Assembly: GCA_020073215.1 (NCBI GenBank)
Contig: JAIQFO010000013.1
Location: forward strand, 1-54,342
Length of the DNA: 54,342 bases
Source of the DNA: Terriglobia bacterium
GTDB lineage: Bacteria; Acidobacteriota; Terriglobia; Terriglobales; Acidobacteriaceae
Direction: 5' to 3'
Made by a program: the position numbers and the translations under genes. This document shows positions 32,610 to 41,185 of the stretch, one piece after another (the stretch's first letter is position 1; the number at the start of each line of letters is the position of its first letter). Under the pieces are notes generated by a model, which made no database searches, was not told the DNA's origin, and saw nothing but the letters and a program-made list of their open reading frames with translations.

Positions 32610-32978
32610 CGAGCGCCCATGCCCGTCCACCGCGATCTCAACCCTGAATTGCTCGTTCCTGCCGGGCCCCTGGGGAATGCCATTGACTGAGATTCGTACC
32701 GTCAGCTCAATGAATGTAATCGCGATTTGTCGGCAGCTGAGAGTCTCGCCCTGCGCGGTGACTCTTGGCCATGACCGCACATCACGATGTGACCCTCCGA
32801 ATTCTCGGTTAGCAAAAGGGGCTGTGTGGGCTGATGCGTCAGAAAAGCGAAAATCAAATATGGGAGATGTCAGTCATTTCACAAACGAAAGTGTTTTCCA
32901 TAGGCTAGGGAAAGAAGTTTACAAAGAAGCCGTGTTTAGAGAAATTGGATCAAGTTTTGAGGTACAGCTCAGCCCGTC
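32610..32978. other. 369-bp gap without a supported gene
   Basis: Between the HEGGH gene and the tail of the methyltransferase gene. A plus-strand frame (32677-32982) ends in SHFTNESVFHRLGKEVYKEA but has no ribosome binding site or recognisable domain. The stretch 32840-32970 is more AT-rich than its surroundings. I see nothing I can name. Confidence 0.35.
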
Positions 32979-33602
32979 CTAGTAAATTCGTTTCTTAGTC
33001 AGCCATTTGAGCGGTATGAACATTGACACATGATCCTGATAACGTCTGTACTCCTCGCCGAATTCGATCACCAGTTTGCGTTCCTCGAGGAGAGTTCCCA
33101 CGATGAGATAAGCAGACAGGACGAGGTTGACGGTGATCGCCGTGACGTTCAGATCACTCGTCCAGAGGAAGATGAAGACCGCAACATACCAGGGGTGCCG
33201 CACCAAGCCTAACACTCCCCTGTCGTCAAAATCGCCACTGCCGGTCATCGCACCGCGCGCCGACTCCTTGCGAATCTGTTGGATTCCAAGGAACTGGAGC
33301 ATGCTGTAGTGTCGCGCGCCCGCCACGACAAGTACCACGCCCAAGCCGACGAGACAGTACCGAAGAATCCTCCAATAGCCGCTCCAGGCAAGAAGCGTTT
33401 CGGAGTTGAATCGTGCCGAATGCGAATACATCACCAAGGGCATAAGTGTGACTATCGAAAAAATGTTGAAGAACAGCCGCCAAAAGCGATACCTGCTGGC
33501 GAGCATCGTTCTTAGCCAGCTTGTTACGGGAATCGAAATCAACACGCTGTGAACCGCGCAATAAGCGGCCCAGAGGAGCGCCAAAAGCAGGTAGTCGGAC
33601 AT
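32979..33602 (-). CDS. Isoprenylcysteine carboxylmethyltransferase/NnrU-like membrane methyltransferase
   Basis: From the ATG at 33602 the protein is 207 residues with five or so membrane helices. The C-terminal part has the signature GLVRHPWYVAVFIFLW, then LEERKLVIEFGEEYRRYQDHVSMFIP, the SAM- and substrate-binding pattern of ICMT/phospholipid-methyltransferase (PEMT) families. Substrate is unknown; lipid or small-molecule methylation is likely. On the complement TATAAT lies 10 bases before the ATG with no Shine-Dalgarno, so the transcript may be leaderless. A longer frame to 33731 is not supported. Confidence 0.82.
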   Translation of the reverse strand: MSDYLLLALLWAAYCAVHSVLISIPVTSWLRTMLASRYRFWRLFFNIFSIVTLMPLVMYSHSARFNSETLLAWSGYWRILRYCLVGLGVVLVVAGARHYSMLQFLGIQQIRKESARGAMTGSGDFDDRGVLGLVRHPWYVAVFIFLWTSDLNVTAITVNLVLSAYLIVGTLLEERKLVIEFGEEYRRYQDHVSMFIPLKWLTKKRIY

Positions 33603-33776
33603 GATTGTATTTATTATAAGAGGCTCTAACAAAACCTCACCGGGGCACTGCGTGCCGCTTGAAAATGCGTTGGAAAGATGGATTTGTGTGGAAAGTTTTG
33701 CTGGGCCTTGGGCCTGACCTCCTTGCATCAAGCCAACAGTGGCTGCGAGGTAGCCGCTGTTATCAGGCGTTTACAC

Positions 33777-35990
33777 TCAATGAGCTTTCGCCGCCAGCGT
33801 CCACGGCCTGCCGTCAAAGTGCGCAGGCAGCGCAAGGCCAAACAGTTTCAGGATCGTCGGCGCAACATCCACAATCGCCGGCTTCTCTTCGATGAACTTG
33901 TGGCTCGAAAATAAAACTCCGGGAACCAAGCGTGGGTCGATGCAGTGGTCGCCGCTCCATGCCTTAGTGTTGTCCTCGAAAACTTGTCCCGTAACTTTTC
34001 CCATGACCGAGTCCCACGAAGCGCGATAGCCGGCTCCGTAGCCAACCAGTAGATCGGGCGCGTTGTCCGTATACGGCCCACGATAAAACTCGTCCGTAAC
34101 GAAGACGCCGGTGACGCCTACTGTGCCAGATGCCGGATCAACTAAGCCATCCAACTTCTGCCGCAGTTCGTCCTTCAACCCGTCGGCTTCGGCCGGATCC
34201 ACAATTCCCTGCTTCTCGCGGCCTTTGATATTCAGATACAAGCCGTTTAGGCCCATGGTGTAAGCGCGCGTGCGCGACCAGTCCACGTCCTCAAACCAGT
34301 CGCCGCTCTCGGCCTTGCCATCCTTCAGCGCGAGATATCCGTTCTGATGCAGCCAGGCATTCACGTTCATGCAGCGCGCGAACGACTTGAAGCCGTGATC
34401 GGAGATCACCATGAGCAGCGTGTCATCGTCAATCTTTTCCATGACGCGGCCGATGAGGCGATCCATGCGCTCATACAAATCCTGAATCACCTTGGGATGC
34501 TGGCTGTGCGGCACATCGCGCGCCGCCGGATGATCCTCTTCCAGATAGCGCCAGAACATGTGCTGCACGCGGTCGGTGGTATCGAACACGCACGTGCACA
34601 GGCCCTGCTTGGTTTTGTCGAGCGCGTCAAAGAGCATGCGCTCGCGATCTTCGTGATTGCCGTAAGCCTGCGCCAGGAAGGCATCGTCATCGAGCACGTG
34701 TTCGTTGAGCGCCCACGTGTCTTCCGCCAGGCCGAGCGTGGCGTAGGGTCCGAAGAGCTTAGCCAGATAGATTGAGTACGTGACCGGGTGGGAGATGGGC
34801 AGGTCGGGATGCCCGGGGTCGATGTTCACCGGCGTGACATAGACTTCGACCTCCGGGGAAACTTCTTTGAGATAGAAGCGGCAGATGCCGTGCGCCGTGA
34901 ACCCCATGCCCGCCTTGAACTCCGCCGGAATCCACTCCGAGTATTCCCCGACGTGTAAGGTGAACTTTTCAGAGCCAACTGTGATGCGCGCCGATTTCAA
35001 TCCCGGCTCCGGGCGAATTTCGAAACTGACCCGCAGTTCGGCGCCAGCCTTCTCTGCCAGCGGACTGTCGGGCCCCGGAATGTAGGAACGGCAAACACCG
35101 TTCTTGCGCTCGATGGGCACGCGCACGCCGCCTTCGCGAAACTTGTCGTTCGAAGTGCGAGTCGTACACAAGCAAAACGTGCCCTGGCTGCCCTTCAGGT
35201 CGGGCACACACATCCCGGAAAGCAACACGCCCTGAAACTTTTCCGGAGGAAACGTGACCGGAACGCGAATCACGGAGCTGAAAATTCCCGCGTTTCCCAG
35301 CCAGTGCCAGAACGGCGTGCCCTTCCGCATTCCCCTGATTTCTGTTTTGCCGAACGGAATGGAATACTTGCCAATTTTCAGATGCCGCTTCGGCCCCTTG
35401 ATTTCAGCCGACGAGAGAAATGGAAGATAGTTGCTGGTATCGCGCGCCAGAAAGTCGTAAATATTGTGTTTGCCCGGATTCACGCCGGTCATGAACGTCG
35501 ACCATGCCACCGGAGAAATCGGAGGGAACGTCGTCCGCAGCTTGCTGAAGGTTCCCTGGTCGCGCAATTTTGCCAGGTTCGGCAGGCGGCCTTCTTTCAT
35601 GAACCGGCCGGCTAGATCTGGGTCCATGCCGTCGAATCCCAAAATCACGGCTCGGTCGAACGTTGCCTTTCCGTAGGCGTTTCGCCGGCGGAGAAAGCGG
35701 AATAACTGGCGGATGGGCCAGGTCATCAGCGCATAGAACGAATAGAGGAAGGCAACAAAAATCGCCCAGAACGACGACAGGACCGCAAATCCCGCGCCCG
35801 GCCCGGCGTAGGCGTGCGCCAGCACAGGAAAGAAGATCAACGCGATCAGCAGGACCTGTGTGGCGCGGGTGCCCCCGCCCGCGAAAAGCCGGCGCCGGCG
35901 ATGGACCAACTGGCCACAGCGCTCGTCCCGCAACTTGATGCCCGATGCAAGCAGGCGGGCGAGGGCGCCCGCCCTACACAGTCGCTTCAT
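33777..35990 (-). CDS. Membrane-anchored alkaline-phosphatase-superfamily protein
   Basis: Start at 35990, overlapping the stop of the Oxa1-like gene by 4 bases (ATGA). The 737-residue protein has a basic N-tail, two or three membrane segments (about residues 48-105) and a large phosphodiesterase/AP-superfamily domain: AVILGFDGMDPDLAGRFM (first metal Asp), TFPPISPVAWSTFMTGVNPG (Ser/Thr nucleophile region), DTTDRVQHMFWRYLEEDHP, VISDHGF (metal Asp-His) and WSGDHCIDP near the end. This is the type I phosphodiesterase/nucleotide pyrophosphatase layout. The catalytic domain should lie outside or inside according to helix number, which I cannot settle. Substrate unknown. The first 45 residues include a GC-rich palindromic stretch at DNA level (35950-35980). 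Confidence 0.85.
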   Translation of the reverse strand: MKRLCRAGALARLLASGIKLRDERCGQLVHRRRRLFAGGGTRATQVLLIALIFFPVLAHAYAGPGAGFAVLSSFWAIFVAFLYSFYALMTWPIRQLFRFLRRRNAYGKATFDRAVILGFDGMDPDLAGRFMKEGRLPNLAKLRDQGTFSKLRTTFPPISPVAWSTFMTGVNPGKHNIYDFLARDTSNYLPFLSSAEIKGPKRHLKIGKYSIPFGKTEIRGMRKGTPFWHWLGNAGIFSSVIRVPVTFPPEKFQGVLLSGMCVPDLKGSQGTFCLCTTRTSNDKFREGGVRVPIERKNGVCRSYIPGPDSPLAEKAGAELRVSFEIRPEPGLKSARITVGSEKFTLHVGEYSEWIPAEFKAGMGFTAHGICRFYLKEVSPEVEVYVTPVNIDPGHPDLPISHPVTYSIYLAKLFGPYATLGLAEDTWALNEHVLDDDAFLAQAYGNHEDRERMLFDALDKTKQGLCTCVFDTTDRVQHMFWRYLEEDHPAARDVPHSQHPKVIQDLYERMDRLIGRVMEKIDDDTLLMVISDHGFKSFARCMNVNAWLHQNGYLALKDGKAESGDWFEDVDWSRTRAYTMGLNGLYLNIKGREKQGIVDPAEADGLKDELRQKLDGLVDPASGTVGVTGVFVTDEFYRGPYTDNAPDLLVGYGAGYRASWDSVMGKVTGQVFEDNTKAWSGDHCIDPRLVPGVLFSSHKFIEEKPAIVDVAPTILKLFGLALPAHFDGRPWTLAAKAH

Positions 35991-36814
35991 ATCTTGATCC
36001 CCAGCAATTCCTTGAAAACGAACCCGGCGGCCATCGACAAAATGAAGAACAGCCAAATCCAGTTGATGCCATAGCCCGCTACATCGATATTGCGGTCCGG
36101 GTAGTTGATCGCAATCGATTCGATCGGACTATTCTCCGGGAGCGCCGGCTCGGCCGATGTGAAGATACGCCGCCAGAATTGGCCTCGCAAGCGTACCGTC
36201 GAAATTCGCGGGAGGCCGCTGCCCACGCAAACCGCCTTCGCGGCGCTCTCGCCGGCGGCGATCTTTACTTCATATTGTCCCTCTTTTGAACCCGCCAGCC
36301 GCCACACAATCTCATTGGATGCCGGAACATGCACCGGAGGCGCGGTTGTCGTGATCTCGGGCGGGAGGTAGAGCGTGACATCATTTAGCGGGTCGCTGCT
36401 GGTGAAATGGGCGGTCAGCAGAAACGGCGCGTTCGTAGGAATCGGCGTTTGGCCCAGATAGCGATCGACCTGCACCACCAGCAAAGTAATCGGTACGATT
36501 ACGTACAGCAGGGGCTTGAATGCGAGTTTCAGGTAGCGCCCCGTGCCGCGGAGAATCTTGCCGTACGAACCCATTACCACCGGAATCTGATCCCGATACA
36601 GTCGCACCGCCAGCAGATGGGCCTTCAGTTGGTCCTTCGCAATGCCGATTGCTTTCTGATCCGATGTGTAGCCGAACAGGACAACCATCACCAAGCCGAC
36701 TACCAGCGACAGGACTACCACAATCGCCAGGGGACTGGTCAGCAGGAAGAGTTGGAACACCACGACTGCCGCGGGCCGGCCGGGCATTGCCATCGGTTTT
36801 GAGAGAACAGTCAA
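35987..36814 (-). CDS. Oxa1/EMC3-like (DUF106-like) membrane protein, unknown function
   Basis: A 275-residue protein from a TTG at 36814 (an ATG at residue 8 is an alternative). A first membrane helix (about 20-48) is followed by a charged helical stretch (SDQKAIGIAKDQLKAHLLAVRLYRDQIPVVMGSYGKIL), then a second helix (KPLLYVIVPITLLVVQVD), a beta-rich extracytoplasmic domain (about 125-240) and a last helix (NWIWLFFILSMAAGFVF). The helix-coiled hairpin-helix start resembles the core of the Oxa1 superfamily (YidC, EMC3, TMCO1, DUF106), which insert membrane proteins. The resemblance is topological and by eye. It overlaps the phosphatase gene and follows the small gene by one base. Confidence 0.6.
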   Translation of the reverse strand: MTVLSKPMAMPGRPAAVVVFQLFLLTSPLAIVVVLSLVVGLVMVVLFGYTSDQKAIGIAKDQLKAHLLAVRLYRDQIPVVMGSYGKILRGTGRYLKLAFKPLLYVIVPITLLVVQVDRYLGQTPIPTNAPFLLTAHFTSSDPLNDVTLYLPPEITTTAPPVHVPASNEIVWRLAGSKEGQYEVKIAAGESAAKAVCVGSGLPRISTVRLRGQFWRRIFTSAEPALPENSPIESIAINYPDRNIDVAGYGINWIWLFFILSMAAGFVFKELLGIKI

Positions 36815-36815
36815 G

Positions 36816-37019
36816 CTACTCGATGTACCCTAATCCGCGCAGCCGTTTCTGTATCTCTTCTTTCGACGCGCTGCTCTCGTCCGGCAGAATTTTTTTCGTT
36901 TCTTTTTCCAGCAGATGGATCACGAACTCGTCGATCGATTCGTATCCCGCGGCATCTGAACATTGCTTGACCTTCTCCAGCAGTTCGCCTTCGATCTTAA
37001 CTTTGTAGGAACCGAACAT
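36816..37019 (-). CDS. Small ribbon-helix-helix-like protein
   Basis: From the ATG at 37019, 67 residues: a strand-like start (SYKVKIEGELLEKVKQCSDAAG), helix and the phrase SIDEFVIHLLEKE, which fits a ribbon-helix-helix (CopG-like) fold. The C-terminus SKEEIQKRLRGLGYIE resembles the LxxLGY motif found after the catalytic domain in the window's sulfatase-like proteins. It could be a DNA-binding regulator of the unit or a docking peptide for the adjacent enzymes. Tightly placed before the Oxa1-like gene. Confidence 0.65.
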   Translation of the reverse strand: MFGSYKVKIEGELLEKVKQCSDAAGYESIDEFVIHLLEKETKKILPDESSASKEEIQKRLRGLGYIE

Positions 37020-37044
37020 AATTTCTCCCACTTTCTGATTTTCG

Positions 37045-37105
37045 GTAGAGACGCGGCTTGCCGCGTCTCTTTGGGCGGCAAAGACGGGGCAAGCTCCGTC
37101 TCTAC
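37045..37105. repeat. Palindromic 'GTAGAGACGCGGC' intergenic repeat, copy 3
   Basis: GTAGAGACGCGGCTTGCCGC then GTCTC, spacer TTTGGGCGGCAAA, then GACGGGGCAAGCTCCGTC then TCTAC. It separates the lipoprotein phosphatase gene from the three-gene unit downstream and could attenuate or stabilise the transcript. Confidence 0.85.
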
Positions 37106-37114
37106 AGACCGCGC

Positions 37115-39106
37115 CTAGCGCGGCTGAAATACCGACTGCCCCATCATATCCCTGGTTTTCGCGATTCCGAATTCGGAGAGAATCGTCGGCGCCATATCGG
37201 TCAGCGCTGGAGCCTGCGCTTCAATCTTGCGGTTGCTCAGCAACACTCCTGGCACTTTGGTGAAGTCCATGCAATGATCGCCGCTCCACGGATTGGTGTT
37301 GTCTTCGAGCACGTCCACCGGGAAGGCGCCCAGAATCGTTTTCCATCCCGAACGATATCCGCGGTTGTAGCCAACCAGCGCATCCGGGCCCGAGCGGGCG
37401 TAGGGGCCTTGATAGACTTCGCTGGCCAGATCGATGCGCGTAATCACCTGAGAACCATCCTTCGGATCGCGAACCTCTAAAAGCTTCTGGCGAATTTCCC
37501 GCAGCAGCGCATCGACCCCGGCGGGATCAACGATGCCGTCACGCTCGCGTCCACGCACGTTCAGATAGAGTCCGTTAATCCCCAACCCGTACGCCCGCGT
37601 GCGGCTCCAATCCACATCGGCAAAGGGTTCGCTGGAATCCCCGCCGGCGCCTGGTTTCCTTGTGATGTACCCATTGTTCAACAACCATGTGTTCAGATTG
37701 AAGGAGCGCCGGAAGGGAGCAAACCCGTGGTCCGAAAGTACGAGCAGCGTGGTATTTTCATCGACTTTCGGCAGCACCTCGCCTAACACCTGATCCATCT
37801 GCTCGTAGAACTCCTCCAGCGCGGTTCCATACTGAGCGGAGAGTGCGGCATCATACGCCGGGTGCTGCGGATCGATCAGGCGCCACAACATGTGCGCGTT
37901 CAGATCGAGGCTCGAAAAATAGAAGAAGAACAGGCCCTGGTGAAATTTTGGGAACTCCGCATCGAACGCGCGCCGGTGTTCGGCGAGCACGGTGTGCGAC
38001 TGTTCGAGAAATTCCTTGTCATCGAGCACGCCGGCGGTAAGCGCTTTCGTGTCTTCGGCAATACCCTGGGTGTGGAATTCGCCAATCTGCTCCGCCAGAT
38101 CGCGCGAGTAACCGGACGGCGTGGAGATGGGCAGGGCGGGATTTTCCGGATCAATATTGATGGGCGAGACGTAAAGCTGAAAACGTGGATGCGTCTGCTT
38201 GAGATAAAAGCGGCAGATGCCCTTCACATTGCCGATAAACGACATAAGTTGAAATTCCACCGGAACCCATCCGCTCCATTCGCCTTCCTTCAGAACGAAC
38301 TGCTGGTCCTGCACAGCGATGCGCGCAACCGGTTCCAGCGGATCGACGTCAACCGTAAAAGGCTCGGTAGAGGGAGGCGAGTTCTTTCGAAACGTGTTGT
38401 CGGGACCAATCAGATTGGCCGCGACCCGATTGTTCTTCACCTCGACCTGAACGATTTCTCCGCCCTCAAGGGCGCCGACGGCCGCGGTAGGATCGTCGGT
38501 GTAGAACGTGAATGTGCCGTAGGTGCCGCGCAGATCGGGCGTGCCCATGCCGGAAAGCGTCTTACCTTTGGCCGCGATCGGAGGGAAATTCGCCGGAATG
38601 CGGTAAACATAATTGCGCACGCCCTGTTCGTCCAGAATCTCCCAGAAGGCCTTGCCGTGCCGCAAGTCCTCGGCCGTGCCGCCGCCCAGCGGAATCACCC
38701 AACTCCCGATATGAAGGCTGTGCTTGGGACCTTCGACCTTCGACGTGGAAAAATATAGCTGAAGGGTCTTGGGGTCACGGTGAATGAAATCAAACACTCC
38801 ATGTCCCCCAGCGTTCATTCCCGTGATCATGTTCGACCACGCCACCGGGCTCTGCGGCGGGATGCTGGTGGTCAAGCGCCGGAACGATCCCTGCGCGGCC
38901 AGCCGGGCGAAGTTTGGCATCTTGCCCTCGGCCATGAACTTCGCGAGCAGATCCGGGTCGAGCCCGTCAATGCCCAGGATGATCATCTTCCTGGAGGCAA
39001 CCGCTCTGCCGCGCGCGTGCTGGCAGGAGAGGAGCAGGCACAACCCCGCGGCGCACAAAGCCATCAGGCACAGTAGACGAAGGCGTTTTCTGAAGGGCAC
39101 GGTCAC
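37115..39106 (-). CDS. Alkaline-phosphatase-superfamily lipoprotein
   Basis: A 663-residue protein starting at a GTG. The signal ends with LLLSCQHA, a lipobox, so it should be a lipoprotein. The domain matches the membrane phosphatase at 33777-35990 throughout: MIILGIDGLDPDLLAKFMAEG, TSIPPQSPVAWSNMITGMNAGG, YFSSLDLNAHMLWRLIDPQHPAYD, LVLSDHGFAPFRR and WSGDHCMDFTKVPGVLLSN. The shared WSGDHCxD and PTIL endings show that the two are paralogues. Predicted to be a metal-dependent phosphodiesterase or phosphatase at the periplasmic face; substrate unknown. Confidence 0.87.
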   Translation of the reverse strand: MTVPFRKRLRLLCLMALCAAGLCLLLSCQHARGRAVASRKMIILGIDGLDPDLLAKFMAEGKMPNFARLAAQGSFRRLTTSIPPQSPVAWSNMITGMNAGGHGVFDFIHRDPKTLQLYFSTSKVEGPKHSLHIGSWVIPLGGGTAEDLRHGKAFWEILDEQGVRNYVYRIPANFPPIAAKGKTLSGMGTPDLRGTYGTFTFYTDDPTAAVGALEGGEIVQVEVKNNRVAANLIGPDNTFRKNSPPSTEPFTVDVDPLEPVARIAVQDQQFVLKEGEWSGWVPVEFQLMSFIGNVKGICRFYLKQTHPRFQLYVSPINIDPENPALPISTPSGYSRDLAEQIGEFHTQGIAEDTKALTAGVLDDKEFLEQSHTVLAEHRRAFDAEFPKFHQGLFFFYFSSLDLNAHMLWRLIDPQHPAYDAALSAQYGTALEEFYEQMDQVLGEVLPKVDENTTLLVLSDHGFAPFRRSFNLNTWLLNNGYITRKPGAGGDSSEPFADVDWSRTRAYGLGINGLYLNVRGRERDGIVDPAGVDALLREIRQKLLEVRDPKDGSQVITRIDLASEVYQGPYARSGPDALVGYNRGYRSGWKTILGAFPVDVLEDNTNPWSGDHCMDFTKVPGVLLSNRKIEAQAPALTDMAPTILSEFGIAKTRDMMGQSVFQPR

Positions 39107-39315
39107 GCAAGTATGATCTGCAAACTATGGCCCGGCTTCCTGCTAGCTTCCTGGCTAGCTTCCTAACTAAGGATGGGTGGTGGTCGCAACAGCACCACGA
39201 GAGGTATCCCGAGGAGCAGGTACATAGATTGTACGCGGGGTTCGGTGGACGTCAAGACGGTAGGGGCTAGCCGCGAGCCCGCCAGAAGTTGTTCCCCGCC
39301 CAGGTCCTTGTCACT

Positions 39316-39374
39316 GCAGATTTGATCATGCAGATTTGATCATACAGGTTTGATCGTTGCAGGTTTTGATGAAT
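39316..39374. repeat. Four direct repeats of 'GCAGATTTGATCAT' at the start of the sulfatase-like gene
   Basis: Two identical 14-bp units (39316-39329 and 39330-39343) are followed by two degraded ones, ACAGGTTTGATCGTT (39344-39358) and GCAGGTTTTGATGAAT (39359-39374). Each contains TTTGATC or close to it. The last unit overlaps the chosen ATG. Upstream, at about 39135-39170, another short tandem (CTTCCTGGCTAG-type, three units) occurs. Confidence 0.7.
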
Positions 39375-41120
39375 GGCGGCGCGGCCTTTACACTTACTGG
39401 CATGATCCGAAGAGTGGTTGCCGGCGCGAGTCTGATTTTTCTTGGTCTGAGTTTTTCGTTTGCGGCAGCCGTATCCAAACCCAATCTGGTGCTGATCACC
39501 CTAGACTCCACCCGCGCCGACCGTGTGGGCTTCCTGGGCGCCAAGGGTGCACATACTCCCAGCCTTGATCGTCTTGCCGGGGAAAGCCTCGTCTTTGAGC
39601 GCGCCTACGCCCAGGCGCCGGGCAGTGTGGTTTCGCACGCGACCATTCTTTCCGGAGCCTACCCCCAGAGCACAGGCATGACCGAGATTGGGGGCACGCT
39701 ATCATCGTCGCTGCCTTACCTGCCAGAGTTGCTGAAGATGCACGGCTATCGAACGGCTGCCTTGGTTGGCTCCATCGATCTCGACCCGCGGAACGGGCTG
39801 GCCCAAGGCTTCGATCGCGGATTCGAGACTTATGACGCAGGCTTTCGTCCCGCCATGCCCGGCGACGCCCGTCCTCCCCTAACCGAGCGCCGCGGAGATG
39901 AGGTTGCCGCCCGCGCCATTGCATGGCTTGACCACAATGCGCGGCAGCAGTTTTTTCTGTGGGTTCATATCACTGATACTCACATCAACGATGCGCGCGC
40001 AGGCCGTGCTTCGTACAACTCCGCCATCACCGCAGCCGATGCCGCCATCGGCAAATTGCTGAGCGCGTTGCAACAACGGAAAATCTACGGAAATACGGCC
40101 GTGATTGTGGTCGCCGACCACGGGGAGAGCTTGGGCGCCCACGGCGAAGACACACACGGTGTTTTTCTCTACGACGAGACGATCCACGTGCCGCTGCTTG
40201 TAAAGCTCCCTGCGAGCCAGGTTGCGAAGCCGGCGACGGGCAGAGTATCGGCGAAGGTCAGGCTGGTGGACATCGCTCCGACGGTGCTGGAAATCGCCGG
40301 CTTCCCGGTGCCGTCGCAAATGCAGGGACAGTCGCTGCTGCGTGTCGCAAAATCAAGTGCTGGGAGTGACCAGCCTGTGTATTCCCGGGCTGATCTGCCC
40401 CAGCGCGGATTCGGCTGGAGCCCGCTTGAATCCTGGCGCGCCGGAAAGTATCTCTACATTCGAGCTCCCAGGCCCGAACTCTACGACCTGACTGCGGACC
40501 CGGGCGCCACGCACAACCTGGCGCAGAGTTCGAAGGCCACGCTCGACACGATGGCCGCGCAGTTGGAAACGTTTGACCGCCACTTCAGCGGCGAAGCCGG
40601 CAAGTCTTCCGCGGAACTGAGCTCTTCCGAGATGCAGAAACTGGCATCGCTCGGATACGTCGGCCTGCAGAAATCGTCGGGCACGGCAGCCGCGGTTGCC
40701 GGAACCGATCCCAAAGATAAGATAGCGACCGCCAACAAAGTGATGGAAGCGGCGTCGACGGGCAACGAGTCGAAGCCGGATCGCGCCATTGCGGCGCTCA
40801 CGCCCGTCGTCTCGGCCGATCCCAACCTCTACTTGGCGCAGTACGCGCTGGGAGCGGCGCTGGCGCGAAAAGGGCAATACGCCGAGGCGGCCAAGCATCT
40901 GCACAAAGCGATTGAACTCCAGCCCGACTCGGCCTGGGCGCATTACGAAATCGGCGCGAGCCTGCTGAAGACCAGCGGCTTCAAGACCGCCGTCGTGCAC
41001 CTGGAAATCGCCACCGGACGCCAGCCTGCTTTCGCCCCCGCGCACCTCTCGCTGGCCGAAGCCTACGAACATGTGGGACGGACCGAAGACGCGAAGCGGG
41101 AAAGAAGCAAGGGCAAATAA
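39369..41120 (+). CDS. Sulfatase-fold protein with C-terminal TPRs, copy A
   Basis: Start taken at 39369 (AGG five to six bases upstream); the ATG at 39402 would begin directly at the signal peptide MIRRVVAGASLIFLGLSF. The protein of about 583 residues has LVLITLDSTRADRVGFLG (metal Asp), QAPGSVVSHATILSGAYP at the active-site position, IVVADHGESLGAHGE (metal Asp-His), and ELYDLTADPGATHNLAQ. The formylglycine motif CxPxR is replaced by SxVSH, so this is not a classic sulfatase; a phosphatase- or phosphotransferase-type activity is possible. After the LASLGYVG motif come three TPR-like repeats (about 475-575). Exported. Confidence 0.85.
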   Translation: MNGGAAFTLTGMIRRVVAGASLIFLGLSFSFAAAVSKPNLVLITLDSTRADRVGFLGAKGAHTPSLDRLAGESLVFERAYAQAPGSVVSHATILSGAYPQSTGMTEIGGTLSSSLPYLPELLKMHGYRTAALVGSIDLDPRNGLAQGFDRGFETYDAGFRPAMPGDARPPLTERRGDEVAARAIAWLDHNARQQFFLWVHITDTHINDARAGRASYNSAITAADAAIGKLLSALQQRKIYGNTAVIVVADHGESLGAHGEDTHGVFLYDETIHVPLLVKLPASQVAKPATGRVSAKVRLVDIAPTVLEIAGFPVPSQMQGQSLLRVAKSSAGSDQPVYSRADLPQRGFGWSPLESWRAGKYLYIRAPRPELYDLTADPGATHNLAQSSKATLDTMAAQLETFDRHFSGEAGKSSAELSSSEMQKLASLGYVGLQKSSGTAAAVAGTDPKDKIATANKVMEAASTGNESKPDRAIAALTPVVSADPNLYLAQYALGAALARKGQYAEAAKHLHKAIELQPDSAWAHYEIGASLLKTSGFKTAVVHLEIATGRQPAFAPAHLSLAEAYEHVGRTEDAKRERSKGK

Positions 41121-41185
41121 GCAACGACGGAACCTATCGCGGATTCTGCTGGTGTTCGATCCCCCGCGTTCCTCCCCCTGGACAC

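Noticed and set aside
32677..32982. A 101-codon plus-strand frame
   Set aside because: No RBS and overlaps the end of the methyltransferase gene; only a short C-terminal part looks protein-like.
39316..39374. A CRISPR array
   Set aside because: The units are 14-16 bp and directly adjacent with no unique spacers; no cas genes are present.
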